A stretch of 64,000 nt of DNA from JAVVHH01 sp965199585 (GTDB lineage: Bacteria; Pseudomonadota; Alphaproteobacteria; Acetobacterales; Acetobacteraceae): the NCBI GenBank assembly GCA_965199585.1, contig CBDASI010000002.1, forward strand, positions 3,224,001 to 3,288,000, written 5' to 3'. The notes under the pieces are model-generated. The model saw only the letters and a program-made list of their open reading frames with translations, made no database searches and was not told where the DNA came from. Shown in pieces: positions 24,482 through 35,129 of the stretch (the stretch's first letter is position 1; the number at the start of each line of letters is the position of its first letter). A program made the position numbers and the translations under genes.

Positions 24482-25894
24482 ATGAAGACGCTCAACGAAA
24501 TCCGGATGGGGGGCGTCGATGTCCTTCCGCTGATCGAGGGCGGCAAAGGCATCGGCGTGTCGACCGGCGTCTCCTCCGGCCATTGGGCCGAGGCGGGCGG
24601 CGCCGGCACGTTCAGCGCTGTCAATGCCGATTTCTACGATGCCGACGGTAACCCGATCCCGCAGGACTACCTCGGCCGAACCCGGCGCGACCGCCACGAA
24701 GAGCTGATCCAATTCGGCATCAAGGGCGGCATCGACCAGGCCATGCGTGCTTACGACATCAGCGGCGGCCGCGGTCGCATTCACGCCAACCTGCTCTGGG
24801 AGATGGGCGGAGCGGAACGCGTGATCACCGGCGTGCTCGAAGGCGCCAAGGGCCTCATCCACGGCCTGACCTGCGGCGCCGGCATGCCGTATCGCCTGTC
24901 CGAGATCGCTGCCAAGTTCGGCGTCCACTATTACCCGATCGTGTCGTCCTCCCGTGCCTTCAGCGCCTTGTGGAAGCGCGCCTACTCGAAGGCCGCCACC
25001 CTGCTCGGCGGCGTCGTTTACGAGGACCCATGGCTGGCCGGCGGCCATAACGGCCTGTCGAACGGCGAGGACCCGACCAAGCCCGAGGACCCGTATCCTC
25101 GCGTCCTCGCGCTGCGCAAGCTGATGCGCACCTTCGGCCTCGACCAAGTGCCGATCATCATGGCCGGCGGTGTCTGGTGGCTCGAGGAGTGGGAGGATTG
25201 GATCGACAATCCCGACCTCGGCCCGATCGCCTTCCAGTTCGGCACCCGCCCTCTGCTGACGCAGGAGAGCCCGATCAGCGACGCCTGGAAGCGCCGCCTG
25301 CTGACACTGCATGCCGGCGATGTCTTCCTCAACAAGTTCAGCCCCACCGGCTTCTACTCGAGCGCCGTGAACAACGGCTTCATCGAGGAACTCCGCCAAC
25401 GGGGCGAGCACCAGGTCGCCTACACGACCGAGCCGATTGGCGAACACACCGCTGTGCTCGGCATCGGCCCGCGCAAGCGCCCGGTCTACCTCACGCCGCA
25501 GGACCTGTTCCACGCCGAAGGCTGGAACAATGCAGGCTTCACCGAAGCCATGCGCACACCGGATGGAACGCTGATCTTTGTCACCCCCGAGCGAGCGCAG
25601 AGTATTACCGCCGACCAGGTCGCCTGCATGGGCTGCCTCAGCGTCTGCCGCTTTAGCAACTGGAGCCAGCACGGCCCCGATTACGACAATGGCAAGAAAG
25701 CGGACCCGCGCAGCTTCTGTATCCAGAAGACCCTGCAGGAGGTCCGCCGCGACGATCAGACTCAGGACGCCATCGAGCACCAGCTGATGTTCAGCGGCCA
25801 TAACGCCTACCGCTTTGCCAGCGATCCATTCTACTCCAACGGCTTCGTTCCGACCGTCAAGCAGTTGGTCGAGCGCATATCCACCGGCCGCTGA
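24482..25894 (+). CDS. Nitronate monooxygenase-like flavin oxidoreductase with C-terminal cysteine cluster
   Basis: A 470-residue TIM-barrel flavoenzyme related to nitronate monooxygenase and FabK/YrpB oxidoreductases. Typical elements are IGVSTGVSSGHWAEAGGAGTFS at the N terminus, the LIHGLTCGAGMP loop, VPIIMAGGVWW (phosphate-binding) and the GPIAFQFGTRPLLTQES segment. A C-terminal extension carries C382-x2-C385-x3-C389 and C413, which could bind metal or an Fe-S cluster; this is inference. The substrate is unknown. It stands between the pnp terminator and secG, 32 bp before the latter, where tpiA is often found in relatives. Confidence 0.78.
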   Translation: MKTLNEIRMGGVDVLPLIEGGKGIGVSTGVSSGHWAEAGGAGTFSAVNADFYDADGNPIPQDYLGRTRRDRHEELIQFGIKGGIDQAMRAYDISGGRGRIHANLLWEMGGAERVITGVLEGAKGLIHGLTCGAGMPYRLSEIAAKFGVHYYPIVSSSRAFSALWKRAYSKAATLLGGVVYEDPWLAGGHNGLSNGEDPTKPEDPYPRVLALRKLMRTFGLDQVPIIMAGGVWWLEEWEDWIDNPDLGPIAFQFGTRPLLTQESPISDAWKRRLLTLHAGDVFLNKFSPTGFYSSAVNNGFIEELRQRGEHQVAYTTEPIGEHTAVLGIGPRKRPVYLTPQDLFHAEGWNNAGFTEAMRTPDGTLIFVTPERAQSITADQVACMGCLSVCRFSNWSQHGPDYDNGKKADPRSFCIQKTLQEVRRDDQTQDAIEHQLMFSGHNAYRFASDPFYSNGFVPTVKQLVERISTGR

Positions 25895-25926
25895 CAAGCC
25901 TGCCACATCACGTTAGATAGCTCGCC

Positions 25927-26271
25927 ATGAACACCGTCCTGCTGCTGATCCATCTGTTCGTCACGCTAGCGCTGATCGGCGTCGTGCTGATCCAGCGCTC
26001 CGAGGGCGGCGGGCTCGGCATCGGGACGTCCCAGAGCATGGGCGGTTTCATGAGCGGCCGTGGTACCACCAACCTGCTCACCCGCACTACGGCGATCCTG
26101 GGCACCGCGTTTTTCCTGCTTTCGCTGGCCCTCGCCTTGTTGAACCGCGGCACCGTCGGCGGCGGCAAGTCGTTGCTGGACTACCCGCCGCCTCTCGGCA
26201 CCGGGACGTCCTCATCCACCCCGGCGACCCCGGCCACCCCCGCCGGGCCATCCGTTCCGACCGGCAACTAG
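25927..26271 (+). CDS. secG: Preprotein translocase subunit SecG
   Basis: A 114-residue inner-membrane protein of the SecYEG channel. Two membrane helices flank a cytoplasmic loop: TVLLLIHLFVTLALIGVVLIQ (about 3-23) and ILGTAFFLLSLALALLN (about 58-74). The signature RSEGGGLGIGTSQSMGGFMSGRGTTNLLTRTTAILG lies between. A Ser/Thr/Pro-rich tail, usual in alphaproteobacteria, ends the protein. It is followed after 81 bp by pyrG, the standard secG-pyrG order. Confidence 0.95.
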   Translation: MNTVLLLIHLFVTLALIGVVLIQRSEGGGLGIGTSQSMGGFMSGRGTTNLLTRTTAILGTAFFLLSLALALLNRGTVGGGKSLLDYPPPLGTGTSSSTPATPATPAGPSVPTGN

Positions 26272-26352
26272 CGATGACGGGCGGATTGAGGATGTGAGTT
26301 GCGCCGAACGGGGGTTCCCGGACTCGGCCGATCGCCGGTATCAGGAACTCCC

Positions 26353-27973
<1,621 letters not shown>

Positions 27974-27981
<8 letters not shown>

Positions 27982-28876
27982 CGACCCCGACGACCTTCTC
28001 CCGACCGACCTGCCGCCCGACGACGACGTCCCCGACGAGGAGCCGCAGGCCGGCAACCGCGTCGTTCGCGTCCGCGACCTGGAGATCGGCAACGATCACC
28101 CGTTCGTCCTGATCGCCGGCCCCTGTCAGATCGAGTCGGAGTCGCACGCCTTCGAGATGGCCGAGGCACTGACCGGGATCACCCGAGAGCTCGGCATCGG
28201 CCTCATCTACAAGAGCAGCTTCGACAAGGCCAACCGGACCAGTGCCACCGCCGCCCGCGGCATCGGGATCATCAAAGGTCTCTCTATCCTCGCCGCCGTC
28301 CGCGAACGCTTCTCGATCCCGGTCCTCACCGACGTCCACACCGCCGAGCAGTGCGACCCGGCCGCCGAAGCCGTCGACGTGCTGCAGATCCCCGCGTTTC
28401 TCTGCCGTCAGACCGACCTGCTCATCGCCGCCGGGGAAACCGGCCGTACCATTAACGTCAAGAAGGGCCAGTTCCTCGCCCCTTGGGACATGGTCAACGT
28501 CGCCGCCAAGATCGCCGACACCGGCAACGAGAGCATCCTGCTCACGGAGCGCGGCGCCAGCTTCGGCTACAACACGCTGGTCTCGGACTTCCGCGCCCTC
28601 CCCATCATGGCCCGCACCGGCTACCCCGTCGTCTTCGACGTCACCCACTCCGTCCAGCAGCCCGGCGGGCAAGGCAGCAGTTCGGGCGGGCAGCGCGAGT
28701 TCGCCGCTCCCCTTGCCCGCGCCGCTGCCGCCATCGGGGTTGCAGCCCTGTTCATCGAGACCCACCAGGACCCGGACGCCGCGCCCAGCGACGGCCCCAA
28801 CATGATCCCGCTGACCGAGATGCCGACCTTGCTCGCCCGCCTGCTGGCGATCGATCGGCTGACGAAAGGGCTCTAA
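27974..28876 (+). CDS. kdsA: 3-deoxy-8-phosphooctulonate synthase
   Basis: A 300-residue enzyme joining phosphoenolpyruvate and arabinose-5-phosphate to Kdo-8-phosphate for LPS inner core. The core LIAGPCQIESESHAFEMAE, the IYKSSFDKANRTS loop, VLTDVHTAEQC and the C-terminal THQDPDAAPSDGPNM are diagnostic. No ATG precedes the conserved region, so the TTG at 27974, inside the end of pyrG, is taken as start; it gives an acidic tail of about 35 residues before the barrel. It converges on the cytochrome gene, both stops lying in one CTAA. Confidence 0.93.
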
Positions 28877-29442
28877 TTCGTCTCGCGGAAGCTCGCGACG
28901 TATCTCGCAAGCAACGGGATATCGGCATCTTCCACGCTTTGGGCCGCCTCGTTCATCGCCGGGCTATATCCACGCCGGGTGTTGTTTTTGTAGGTCACGA
29001 GCGCCTGCTTGAGATATTCGGCATGCTGGCCGGCGATGTGCGGGATCGTCCCCTGGCCACTCAGGTTCGGCATGTGGCACGAGTTGCAATGATACTTCTC
29101 GACCAGCGCCGCTCCTGACGCCACCTCGTCCGCCGTCAACTCCGGCGCTGGCGGCGGCGGCGGCATCTTGTTGAACAGCGCGCCGAGCGTCCGCAGGTCG
29201 TCATCGCTGAGCCCGGCTGCCATCGCGTTCATCGGATCGGCTTTGCGCAGGTCCTCACGGAACAGGTAGAGCTGCGAGAGCAGGTAGTTGACCGGCATGC
29301 CCCCGAGCGAGGGCACCGTCGGGATCGCCGACGTGCCGTTCTTGCCATGACATGCCAGGCAGGTCGGCAGGCGTTCGTCGACCGTCTGCGCCCCCGCCGG
29401 CAACGCCAGGAGCATGGCCGCCGCTATGAGTGCTGCCCGCAT
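28873..29442 (-). CDS. Di-heme c-type cytochrome
   Basis: A 189-residue periplasmic cytochrome with a signal peptide (about residues 1-19) and two heme-attachment sites, C28-L-A-C-H32 and C119-N-S-C-H123, about 90 residues apart as in cytochrome c4-like di-heme proteins. A proline run at 94-99 separates the two domains. The ATG at 29442 was chosen because GGG lies nine bases upstream, while another ATG at 29451 has no room for a ribosome-binding site. It follows the PQQ dehydrogenase gene by 70 bp on the same strand and probably accepts its electrons. Confidence 0.88.
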   Translation of the reverse strand: MRAALIAAAMLLALPAGAQTVDERLPTCLACHGKNGTSAIPTVPSLGGMPVNYLLSQLYLFREDLRKADPMNAMAAGLSDDDLRTLGALFNKMPPPPPAPELTADEVASGAALVEKYHCNSCHMPNLSGQGTIPHIAGQHAEYLKQALVTYKNNTRRGYSPAMNEAAQSVEDADIPLLARYVASFRETN

Positions 29443-29512
29443 GTGTCTCATCCCTTCAACGAGAAAGGTCCGCACCTTTCGGCGCGGACCCATGTCTCGA
29501 ACTCTGGTCTAA

Positions 29513-30766
29513 TCAGTTGGTCTTGCTGACGCGCCAGAGCGCACCGTTCCAGTCGTCCGACACGATGATCGAACCGTCCGGCATCGGCTGCACGTCGACG
29601 GGCCGACCGACATACTGGTTGTTCTGCAGGAACCCGGTCAGGAACGGGGTCTGCGACGCCACCGAACCGTCCTCGTTCAGCTTGATCACCACTACGTCGC
29701 CACCGAGCTTGATGGTGCGGTCCCACGATCCATGCAGCGCGGCGAAGATCGTGCCCTTGTAGTCGGGCCCGAACGCCGTCCCGTTGTAGAACCGCATCCC
29801 GAGCGACGCCACATGCGGCCCGAGCAAGGCGGCCGGCTTGGCGTAGTCGTCGCAATTCTTGCCCCAGCCGAACTCCGGATCGGTGAAGTTGCCCTGGTGG
29901 CAATAGGGATAGCCGAAATTCGGTGCCGTGGTCATCTTGGCCGGCACCATGTGCAGCGTGTCGTTCGGCAGGTCCTCGCTGACCCAGTCGCGCCCGTTAT
30001 TGGTGAAGTAGAAATCCTTGGTCGCCGGGTTCCAGTCGAAGCCGACGGAGTTACGCACGCCGGTGGCCACCATCTCGACATTCTTGCCGTCGAGATCCAT
30101 GCGCCGGATCTGCGCGTTGGAGGGCGGCGGGATCAAGATGTTGCCGGGCGCGCCGATCGGCACATACAGCTTGTTGTCCGGCCCGATACCGATGAACTTC
30201 CAGCCGTGCGCCTCATCGGATGGCAGGTCGTCGTAAATCAGCACCGGCTTCGGCGGGTTATCGAGATTGGCCTCGATGTTGTCGTAGCGGGTGATTCGGT
30301 TCAACTCGGCGACGTAGAGATTGCCGTCATGGAACGCCACGCCGTTGGGCCGATACAGCCCCTTGGCGATTACCTTGACCGTCGGCTTGCCGCCATTCGC
30401 GCCCGGGACGACCGCATAGACCTTGTCCAACAGCCGATTGCCGACGAATACCGTTCCCGAAGGGCTGACCGCCAGCGAACGGGCGTCGGCCATACCGGTG
30501 GCATATGGCTCGACCTTGAACCCGGCGGGAACCTGCAACTTGCTGGTCGGCATGTCGGCAGCGGCGGTCGGCAGCGGCGGCGAATCGACCGGCGCCAGCG
30601 TGTTGCCCTTCGGCCGGTCAAACAGCGCGTCGCCACGGGAGTTCGGCACCGTCACACCCGGGCCGCTCGTCTTCGGCGCTTCCTTCGGCAGCTGCGCCAT
30701 GGCGGTCCCGCCAAGTAAGGCGGCCGCGAACGCCGCCAAGGCAGCTCGTTTCAGAGCATTTTGCAC
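29513..30766 (-). CDS. PQQ-dependent sugar dehydrogenase (GSDH/sorbosone dehydrogenase-like beta-propeller)
   Basis: A 417-residue exported protein. A Sec signal peptide (NALKRAALAAFAAALLGGTAMA) precedes a six-bladed propeller with the GSDH-family strings ARSLAVSPSGTVFVGN, RPNGVAFHDGNLYVAE, IGPDNKLYVPIGAPGN, RNSVGFDWNPATKDFYFTNNGRDW and a C-terminal GRPVDVQPMPDGSIIVSDDWNGALWRV. Such proteins bind PQQ and oxidise sugars in the periplasm. The GTG at 30766 is used because GGGAGAG lies just upstream and the signal peptide follows. It is the middle gene of oprB - dehydrogenase - cytochrome. Confidence 0.87.
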   Translation of the reverse strand: MQNALKRAALAAFAAALLGGTAMAQLPKEAPKTSGPGVTVPNSRGDALFDRPKGNTLAPVDSPPLPTAAADMPTSKLQVPAGFKVEPYATGMADARSLAVSPSGTVFVGNRLLDKVYAVVPGANGGKPTVKVIAKGLYRPNGVAFHDGNLYVAELNRITRYDNIEANLDNPPKPVLIYDDLPSDEAHGWKFIGIGPDNKLYVPIGAPGNILIPPPSNAQIRRMDLDGKNVEMVATGVRNSVGFDWNPATKDFYFTNNGRDWVSEDLPNDTLHMVPAKMTTAPNFGYPYCHQGNFTDPEFGWGKNCDDYAKPAALLGPHVASLGMRFYNGTAFGPDYKGTIFAALHGSWDRTIKLGGDVVVIKLNEDGSVASQTPFLTGFLQNNQYVGRPVDVQPMPDGSIIVSDDWNGALWRVSKTN

Positions 30767-30854
30767 TGGACTCTCCCATATATTGTTTTGGTTCGGAAGC
30801 ACTGTGAAGCATCTCCGGCGGCGAAGTCCAGGGTTCTTGGATGACCGTTGCGGA

Positions 30855-32264
30855 TCAATCGTCAGCGAGCGAACTCGGTAGTCCCAGCAGTTGGTTCACG
30901 CTGACAGACAGCTTCAGCCCGAGCACCAGCGCATCCTTCGGCGCGAATTTCGCGCTGGGCCTGCCGATCGAGTCCGGGTTGACCAAATACTGCATGCTGC
31001 CCGCCAGGTACACGCCTTCGGTCAACTTATAGTTGTAGTTGGCCTCGAAGATACCCTGGTTGCGACTGACGAAGCTCGCGCTGCCTGCTTTCGCCAGCAG
31101 CCCGTTGATGTAGCCGTTCTCCTTGTTTGACAGCTGGATGTAGGTCGCCAGCAGCCCGATCTGATCGGCGGGGCGGCTGGCGACCGGCCCGGTCCAAATG
31201 CCGCCTGCAACCGCCTCGAGCGAGAACAACCCCTTGCCGTCGAACGGCACCCCCGCCGTCCCGAACACCGCGATGCCGCGCTGGCCGGACGCGCCCTGCG
31301 GCCGCCAGATCACTTGGTCGCCCAGCGCATAGGCCCCGGTCCGCCCGCCGCTATAGGCCAGCGGCGCCCCCCCGAACTGCGCCCGCGAGCGGTAGCGCGT
31401 GTTGAGGAACGGATCGTTGTACGGCGCGGAGTTGTACCAGCCGCCCAGCTTGAAGTGGCGCGGATACGGATCGGTCGCGTATTCGGTGCCGTAACCCACC
31501 TCGAACGGCACCACGTAGCCGGTCGAGTGGTTCAGTCCCCAGTCGAAGCCGCTATCGCTGTTGCGACGCGAGTTGGTCTCGAACGCTCCGGCCTTCAGAT
31601 ACACCGGACTGATCGGATTGTAGCGGACCGAGCCACCCCAGTTGACGTACGGGAACCCCGGAAATCCGGCCACTGCCTGCGTTAGCTCGAACGGACAATC
31701 CGCCACGTTCTGGAACCGGCACCCATAGGTCGACCGCGCGAACGACCCGGTCGCGTTGGCTCGCCCGACCACGAACGTCAGCTGCTTGTCAAACAGGCTT
31801 TGCTCATAGGTCAGCTCCGCTAGCTCGAACTGCTTCTTCGGATAGTAGAAGGACTGCACCTTGGTGCGCGACCCGATATGGTCGGTCGACAGCTCGTGCC
31901 CGTAAAACTGCGCGAACGTCGCATGCACCTGCCCGCCCTCGATGCCAGCCAGCTTGGCCATGTCGAGATCCGCCCCGAACAGGACGACGCCCGACGTATC
32001 GACGCCCTGCGACAGCCCGCCGGTCGGGTTGCCGGCAAAACTCTGCACGTAGCGCAGCCGGGGCAGGATGCCCGCATCGTAAAGCTGCTGCCCAACCCGG
32101 ACCACCGGCTCGAGCGCCGTCCCGAGCAACGGACTCGGTGCCCGCCGCACCTCGGTCGGGCCCGGCTGGAACACCGGCAGCCGGGTCACCTCCTCGCCGG
32201 CATCGGCGCCGCCCAGCAATATCGCCAGCGCACCCAGCGCCACCGCGCGCAATTTTGCGTTCAT
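30855..32264 (-). CDS. OprB-family carbohydrate-selective porin
   Basis: A 469-residue outer-membrane beta-barrel of the OprB family. A signal peptide (MNAKLRAVALGALAILLGGADA) is followed by RYVQSFAGNPTGGLSQG, alternating amphipathic strands such as SRTKVQSFYYPKKQFELAELTYEQ, and a C-terminal DALVLGLKLSVSVNQLLG segment, as in glucose-selective porins. A GGGGAGA site precedes the ATG at 32264. It probably admits sugars for the dehydrogenase encoded downstream. The 117 bp shared with divergent eno should hold its promoter. The 88 bp to the next gene show no clear terminator. Confidence 0.88.
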   Translation of the reverse strand: MNAKLRAVALGALAILLGGADAGEEVTRLPVFQPGPTEVRRAPSPLLGTALEPVVRVGQQLYDAGILPRLRYVQSFAGNPTGGLSQGVDTSGVVLFGADLDMAKLAGIEGGQVHATFAQFYGHELSTDHIGSRTKVQSFYYPKKQFELAELTYEQSLFDKQLTFVVGRANATGSFARSTYGCRFQNVADCPFELTQAVAGFPGFPYVNWGGSVRYNPISPVYLKAGAFETNSRRNSDSGFDWGLNHSTGYVVPFEVGYGTEYATDPYPRHFKLGGWYNSAPYNDPFLNTRYRSRAQFGGAPLAYSGGRTGAYALGDQVIWRPQGASGQRGIAVFGTAGVPFDGKGLFSLEAVAGGIWTGPVASRPADQIGLLATYIQLSNKENGYINGLLAKAGSASFVSRNQGIFEANYNYKLTEGVYLAGSMQYLVNPDSIGRPSAKFAPKDALVLGLKLSVSVNQLLGLPSSLADD

Positions 32265-32324
32265 TTCGGTCTCCCCGCCGGAGAACTGACACCGGCTGGC
32301 GAGGAAAAGCCAGTGCGCGGCGGC

Positions 32325-32353
32325 TTGGCGCGGACAGGTCACGATGTTAGGCA
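32325..32353 (+). promoter_or_regulatory. Possible eno promoter
   Basis: TTGGCG (32325-32330) and TAGGCA (32348-32353) are 17 bp apart, 28 bp before the eno ATG. Both boxes match the housekeeping consensus only partly, so this is a candidate by spacing and position. Confidence 0.3.
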
Positions 32354-32381
32354 CCGCCAATCACAGCCGGACGGTTTACCC

Positions 32382-33662
32382 ATGAGCGCCATTGCCGACA
32401 TCGTCGCCCGCGAAGTTCTCGACAGCCGCGGCAATCCGACGGTTGAGGCCGAAGTCCTGCTCGACACCGGCGCCTCCGGCCGCGCCATCGTTCCCTCCGG
32501 CGCCTCGACCGGTGCCCACGAGGCGGCCGAGCTCCGCGACGGCGACAAGTCGCGTTACGGCGGCAAGGGCGTCCGCCAGGCCTGCGCCAACGTCGAGGGC
32601 GAGATCTTTGACGCCATCGGCGGCATGGACGCCTCCGAGCAAGTCAAGCTCGACGACATCATGATCGACCTCGACGGCACGCCTAACAAGTCGCGCTTGG
32701 GCGCAAATGCCATCCTCGCCGTCTCGCTGGCCGTCGCCAAGGCTGCGGCCGACGATCTCGGCATGCCGCTCTACCGCTATGTCGGCGGCGTGTTCGCCCG
32801 CACCCTGCCGGTGCCGATGATGAACATCGTCAACGGCGGCCAGCACGCCGACAACCCGATCGACATCCAGGAATTCATGGTCCAGCCAGTCGGGGCCGCC
32901 AGCATTGCCGACGCCGTCCGCATGGGCTCCGAGATCTTCCACGCGCTGAAAAAGGCACTGCACGACGCCGGTCACAGCACCAACGTCGGCGACGAGGGCG
33001 GCTTCGCTCCTAACCTGAAGTCTGCAGAAGAAGCGCTCGATTTCATCAGCAAGGCCTGCCAGACCGCCGGCTACCGACCCGGCGATGACGTCACCTTCGC
33101 GCTCGACTGCGCCAGCACCGAATTCTTCAAGGACGGCACCTACGACCTCGCCGGCGAAGGCAAGAAGTTCGACGCCGCCGGCATGGTGGACTACCTCGCC
33201 AAGCTCTGCGACCGCTTCCCCATCGCCTCCATCGAGGATGGCTGCTCCGAGGACGACTGGGCCGGCTGGAAGCACCTGACCGAGGTGCTCGGCAAGCGCG
33301 TCCAGCTCGTCGGCGACGACCTGTTCGTCACCAACACCGAGCGCCTCCGCAGCGGCATCGCCGAGGGCACCGCCAACTCGATCCTGGTCAAGGTCAACCA
33401 GATTGGCACCCTGTCTGAGACCCTCGAAGCCATCGAGCTCGCCCACCGCGCTGGCATGACCAGCGTCATGAGCCACCGCTCCGGCGAGACCGAGGACAAC
33501 ACCATCGCCGACCTCGCCGTCGCCGCCAATTGCGGTCAGATCAAGACCGGCAGCCTGGCCCGCAGCGACCGCACGGCGAAGTACAATCAGCTCATCCGCA
33601 TCGAGAGCGAACTGGGTCCGTCGGCGCGCTATGCCGGGCGGACGATCCTCCGCCGCGCATAA
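32382..33662 (+). CDS. eno: Enolase
   Basis: A 426-residue glycolytic enzyme interconverting 2-phosphoglycerate and phosphoenolpyruvate. Diagnostic runs are REVLDSRGNPTVEAEV, PSGASTGAHEA, MMNIVNGGQHADNPIDIQEFM, VGDEGGFAPN, LVGDDLFVTNTERL and SHRSGETEDNTIADLAVA. The length is normal. It follows the oppositely oriented sugar-oxidation cluster and precedes ftsB by 48 bp, the common eno-ftsB order. Confidence 0.98.
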   Translation: MSAIADIVAREVLDSRGNPTVEAEVLLDTGASGRAIVPSGASTGAHEAAELRDGDKSRYGGKGVRQACANVEGEIFDAIGGMDASEQVKLDDIMIDLDGTPNKSRLGANAILAVSLAVAKAAADDLGMPLYRYVGGVFARTLPVPMMNIVNGGQHADNPIDIQEFMVQPVGAASIADAVRMGSEIFHALKKALHDAGHSTNVGDEGGFAPNLKSAEEALDFISKACQTAGYRPGDDVTFALDCASTEFFKDGTYDLAGEGKKFDAAGMVDYLAKLCDRFPIASIEDGCSEDDWAGWKHLTEVLGKRVQLVGDDLFVTNTERLRSGIAEGTANSILVKVNQIGTLSETLEAIELAHRAGMTSVMSHRSGETEDNTIADLAVAANCGQIKTGSLARSDRTAKYNQLIRIESELGPSARYAGRTILRRA

Positions 33663-33710
33663 ACGCGCGCGATGGGTGCAGCGCGCGAGGCGATCGGGTA
33701 TGCTGAGGGC

Positions 33711-34064
33711 ATGTCAGGATTCGTCAAGCGCGCTGGTCAGTCGCTTCGCAATGGGTTGCGGGCCATGCTGCTGCCCGCGCTCTTCCTGCTTCTCGTGGCC
33801 TACTTCCTATACAACGCCACTCAGGGAGATCGCGGGCTCCAGGCCTACGCGCTGCGGCAGGAGCAGCTGAAGAGCGTCCAAGCCGACCTGGCCAAGGCGC
33901 AAACGGACCAGGCCGGGTGGGACCGCCGGGTCGGCGAACTGCGATCGCAGCGGGTCGACCCCGACATGTTGGACGAGCGGGCGCGCGCCATGTTGAACCT
34001 GGCCGATCCTAACGACGTGGTCGTGCCCTATGGCCAGAGCAAAAAGCTGTTCACGCCGCCCTGA
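33711..34064 (+). CDS. ftsB: Septum formation initiator FtsB/DivIC-family protein
   Basis: A 117-residue bitopic protein: a short cytoplasmic stretch, one membrane helix (LLPALFLLLVAYFLYNATQ, about 20-38), then a coiled coil (LKSVQADLAKAQTDQAGWDRRVGELR) and the DERARAMLNLADPNDVVV end typical of FtsB in alphaproteobacteria. FtsB joins FtsL and FtsQ in the divisome. The ATG at 33711 is used; one at 33672 would add 13 residues without a clear ribosome-binding site. Its TGA abuts the trmN6 stop back to back (TGATCA). Confidence 0.85.
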   Translation: MSGFVKRAGQSLRNGLRAMLLPALFLLLVAYFLYNATQGDRGLQAYALRQEQLKSVQADLAKAQTDQAGWDRRVGELRSQRVDPDMLDERARAMLNLADPNDVVVPYGQSKKLFTPP

Positions 34065-34781
34065 TCACCCCAGGCCTAGACGTTCTCCACCACGCAGCAC
34101 CGCCTCGATCTCCGTCCGATACGCGCCGTCGTCGCGGTGCAGGACGATCTCTGACTCGATTGGGGTCGCCGTATCACCGCGCCACCGCTGCACGATCATC
34201 AGCTTCGGCGCTCGGCCGGATTTCGGGAACAGCCGCATGCTGACCCCGCCGCCCAACCCCGCCGCGGCGCAGGCCGCCCCTGCGCGTGTCGCGAGCGCCG
34301 GCGGCATAATCATGGTCAGCGACCCGCCCGGCAGCAGCGGCCCCGCCAGCGCCGCGACCCACGCCTCGATCCCTCCCGCTTCCTGCTTGGCCAACCGCCG
34401 CCGCGCGAGCGGCGAAGCGGTCGAGTGCGAATCGTGCCAGGGCGGGTTGGCCATCGCATGCGCCGCCTTCGGAAACTCGATCGCCGTCACGTCGCCGGTC
34501 ACGATCGTCAGCCCGGCAAAACCGTTTTCGTCGACATTGGCGCGCGCCAGATCCGCCATCGCCGGGTCGATCTCGACGCCGAAGATCGCGACCCCGGGAA
34601 TCCGCGCCGCCAGGCACATCAACCCGGCCCCTGCCCCGGTCCCGCCCTCGATCACCAGCTCGCCCGGCCGTGCCGCCACGCACGCTGCCAGCAATACCGG
34701 CTCTATCCCGGTCCGATACCCGTCCTGCGGCTGCACATACTTCACCCGCCCGCCGAGCAGCGTGCCTCGCGTAGTCTCCAT
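34065..34781 (-). CDS. trmN6: tRNA1(Val) (adenine(37)-N6)-methyltransferase-like enzyme
   Basis: A 238-residue SAM-dependent methyltransferase of the TrmN6/YfiC type. It has the SAM loop E45-G-G-T-G-A-G-A-G53, the acidic E70-I-D72 and the N6-adenine signature N112-P-P-W115. YfiC methylates A37 of tRNA-Val in E. coli. A tRNA-Val gene lies 20 kb away, but no link is implied. It follows the DUF2007 gene by nine bases on the same strand, opposite to the polyprenyl synthase, an order frequent in relatives. Confidence 0.85.
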   Translation of the reverse strand: METTRGTLLGGRVKYVQPQDGYRTGIEPVLLAACVAARPGELVIEGGTGAGAGLMCLAARIPGVAIFGVEIDPAMADLARANVDENGFAGLTIVTGDVTAIEFPKAAHAMANPPWHDSHSTASPLARRRLAKQEAGGIEAWVAALAGPLLPGGSLTMIMPPALATRAGAACAAAGLGGGVSMRLFPKSGRAPKLMIVQRWRGDTATPIESEIVLHRDDGAYRTEIEAVLRGGERLGLG

Positions 34782-34790
34782 CGCCGCGAC

Positions 34791-34997
34791 CTAAAGCAGC
34801 TCGGCCTCGCGCAACACCCGGCGCGCCTGCGCCTCGTCCTCCTCCAGCACCGCCAGCCGCCGCGGGATCGCGCCGATGCTGCCCTCGACGGCGCTGACAT
34901 ACATGTCCAACAGCACGCTCTCGATCCCCGCATCGCGCAGCAAGGCCGACATGAAGCTCAGGCGCACGAGATCGTTGGTCTGGGCGAGCGTTCGCAT
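34791..34997 (-). CDS. DUF2007 small protein
   Basis: A 68-residue protein from the ATG at 34997. The family start MRTLAQTNDLVRLSFMSALLRDAGI and the VEGSIGAIPRRLAVLEEDEAQARRVL core match DUF2007 end to end, which argues against longer versions of the frame that reach into the ispB promoter. The fold resembles GlnB-like signalling domains, but function is unknown. It is likely co-transcribed with trmN6. Confidence 0.82.
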   Translation of the reverse strand: MRTLAQTNDLVRLSFMSALLRDAGIESVLLDMYVSAVEGSIGAIPRRLAVLEEDEAQARRVLREAELL

Positions 34998-35129
34998 CCT
35001 GGCTTTAAGTCCCGGTCGGTCGTATTCGATGGCGATGTGCCGCAGCTTGACCGTTTTTCCGCCGCGCCGATATGGTGCTGCAATGCGGCGTAGCGCGTTT
35101 GACTGCCTCCGCTGGACCATCGGGAGTCC

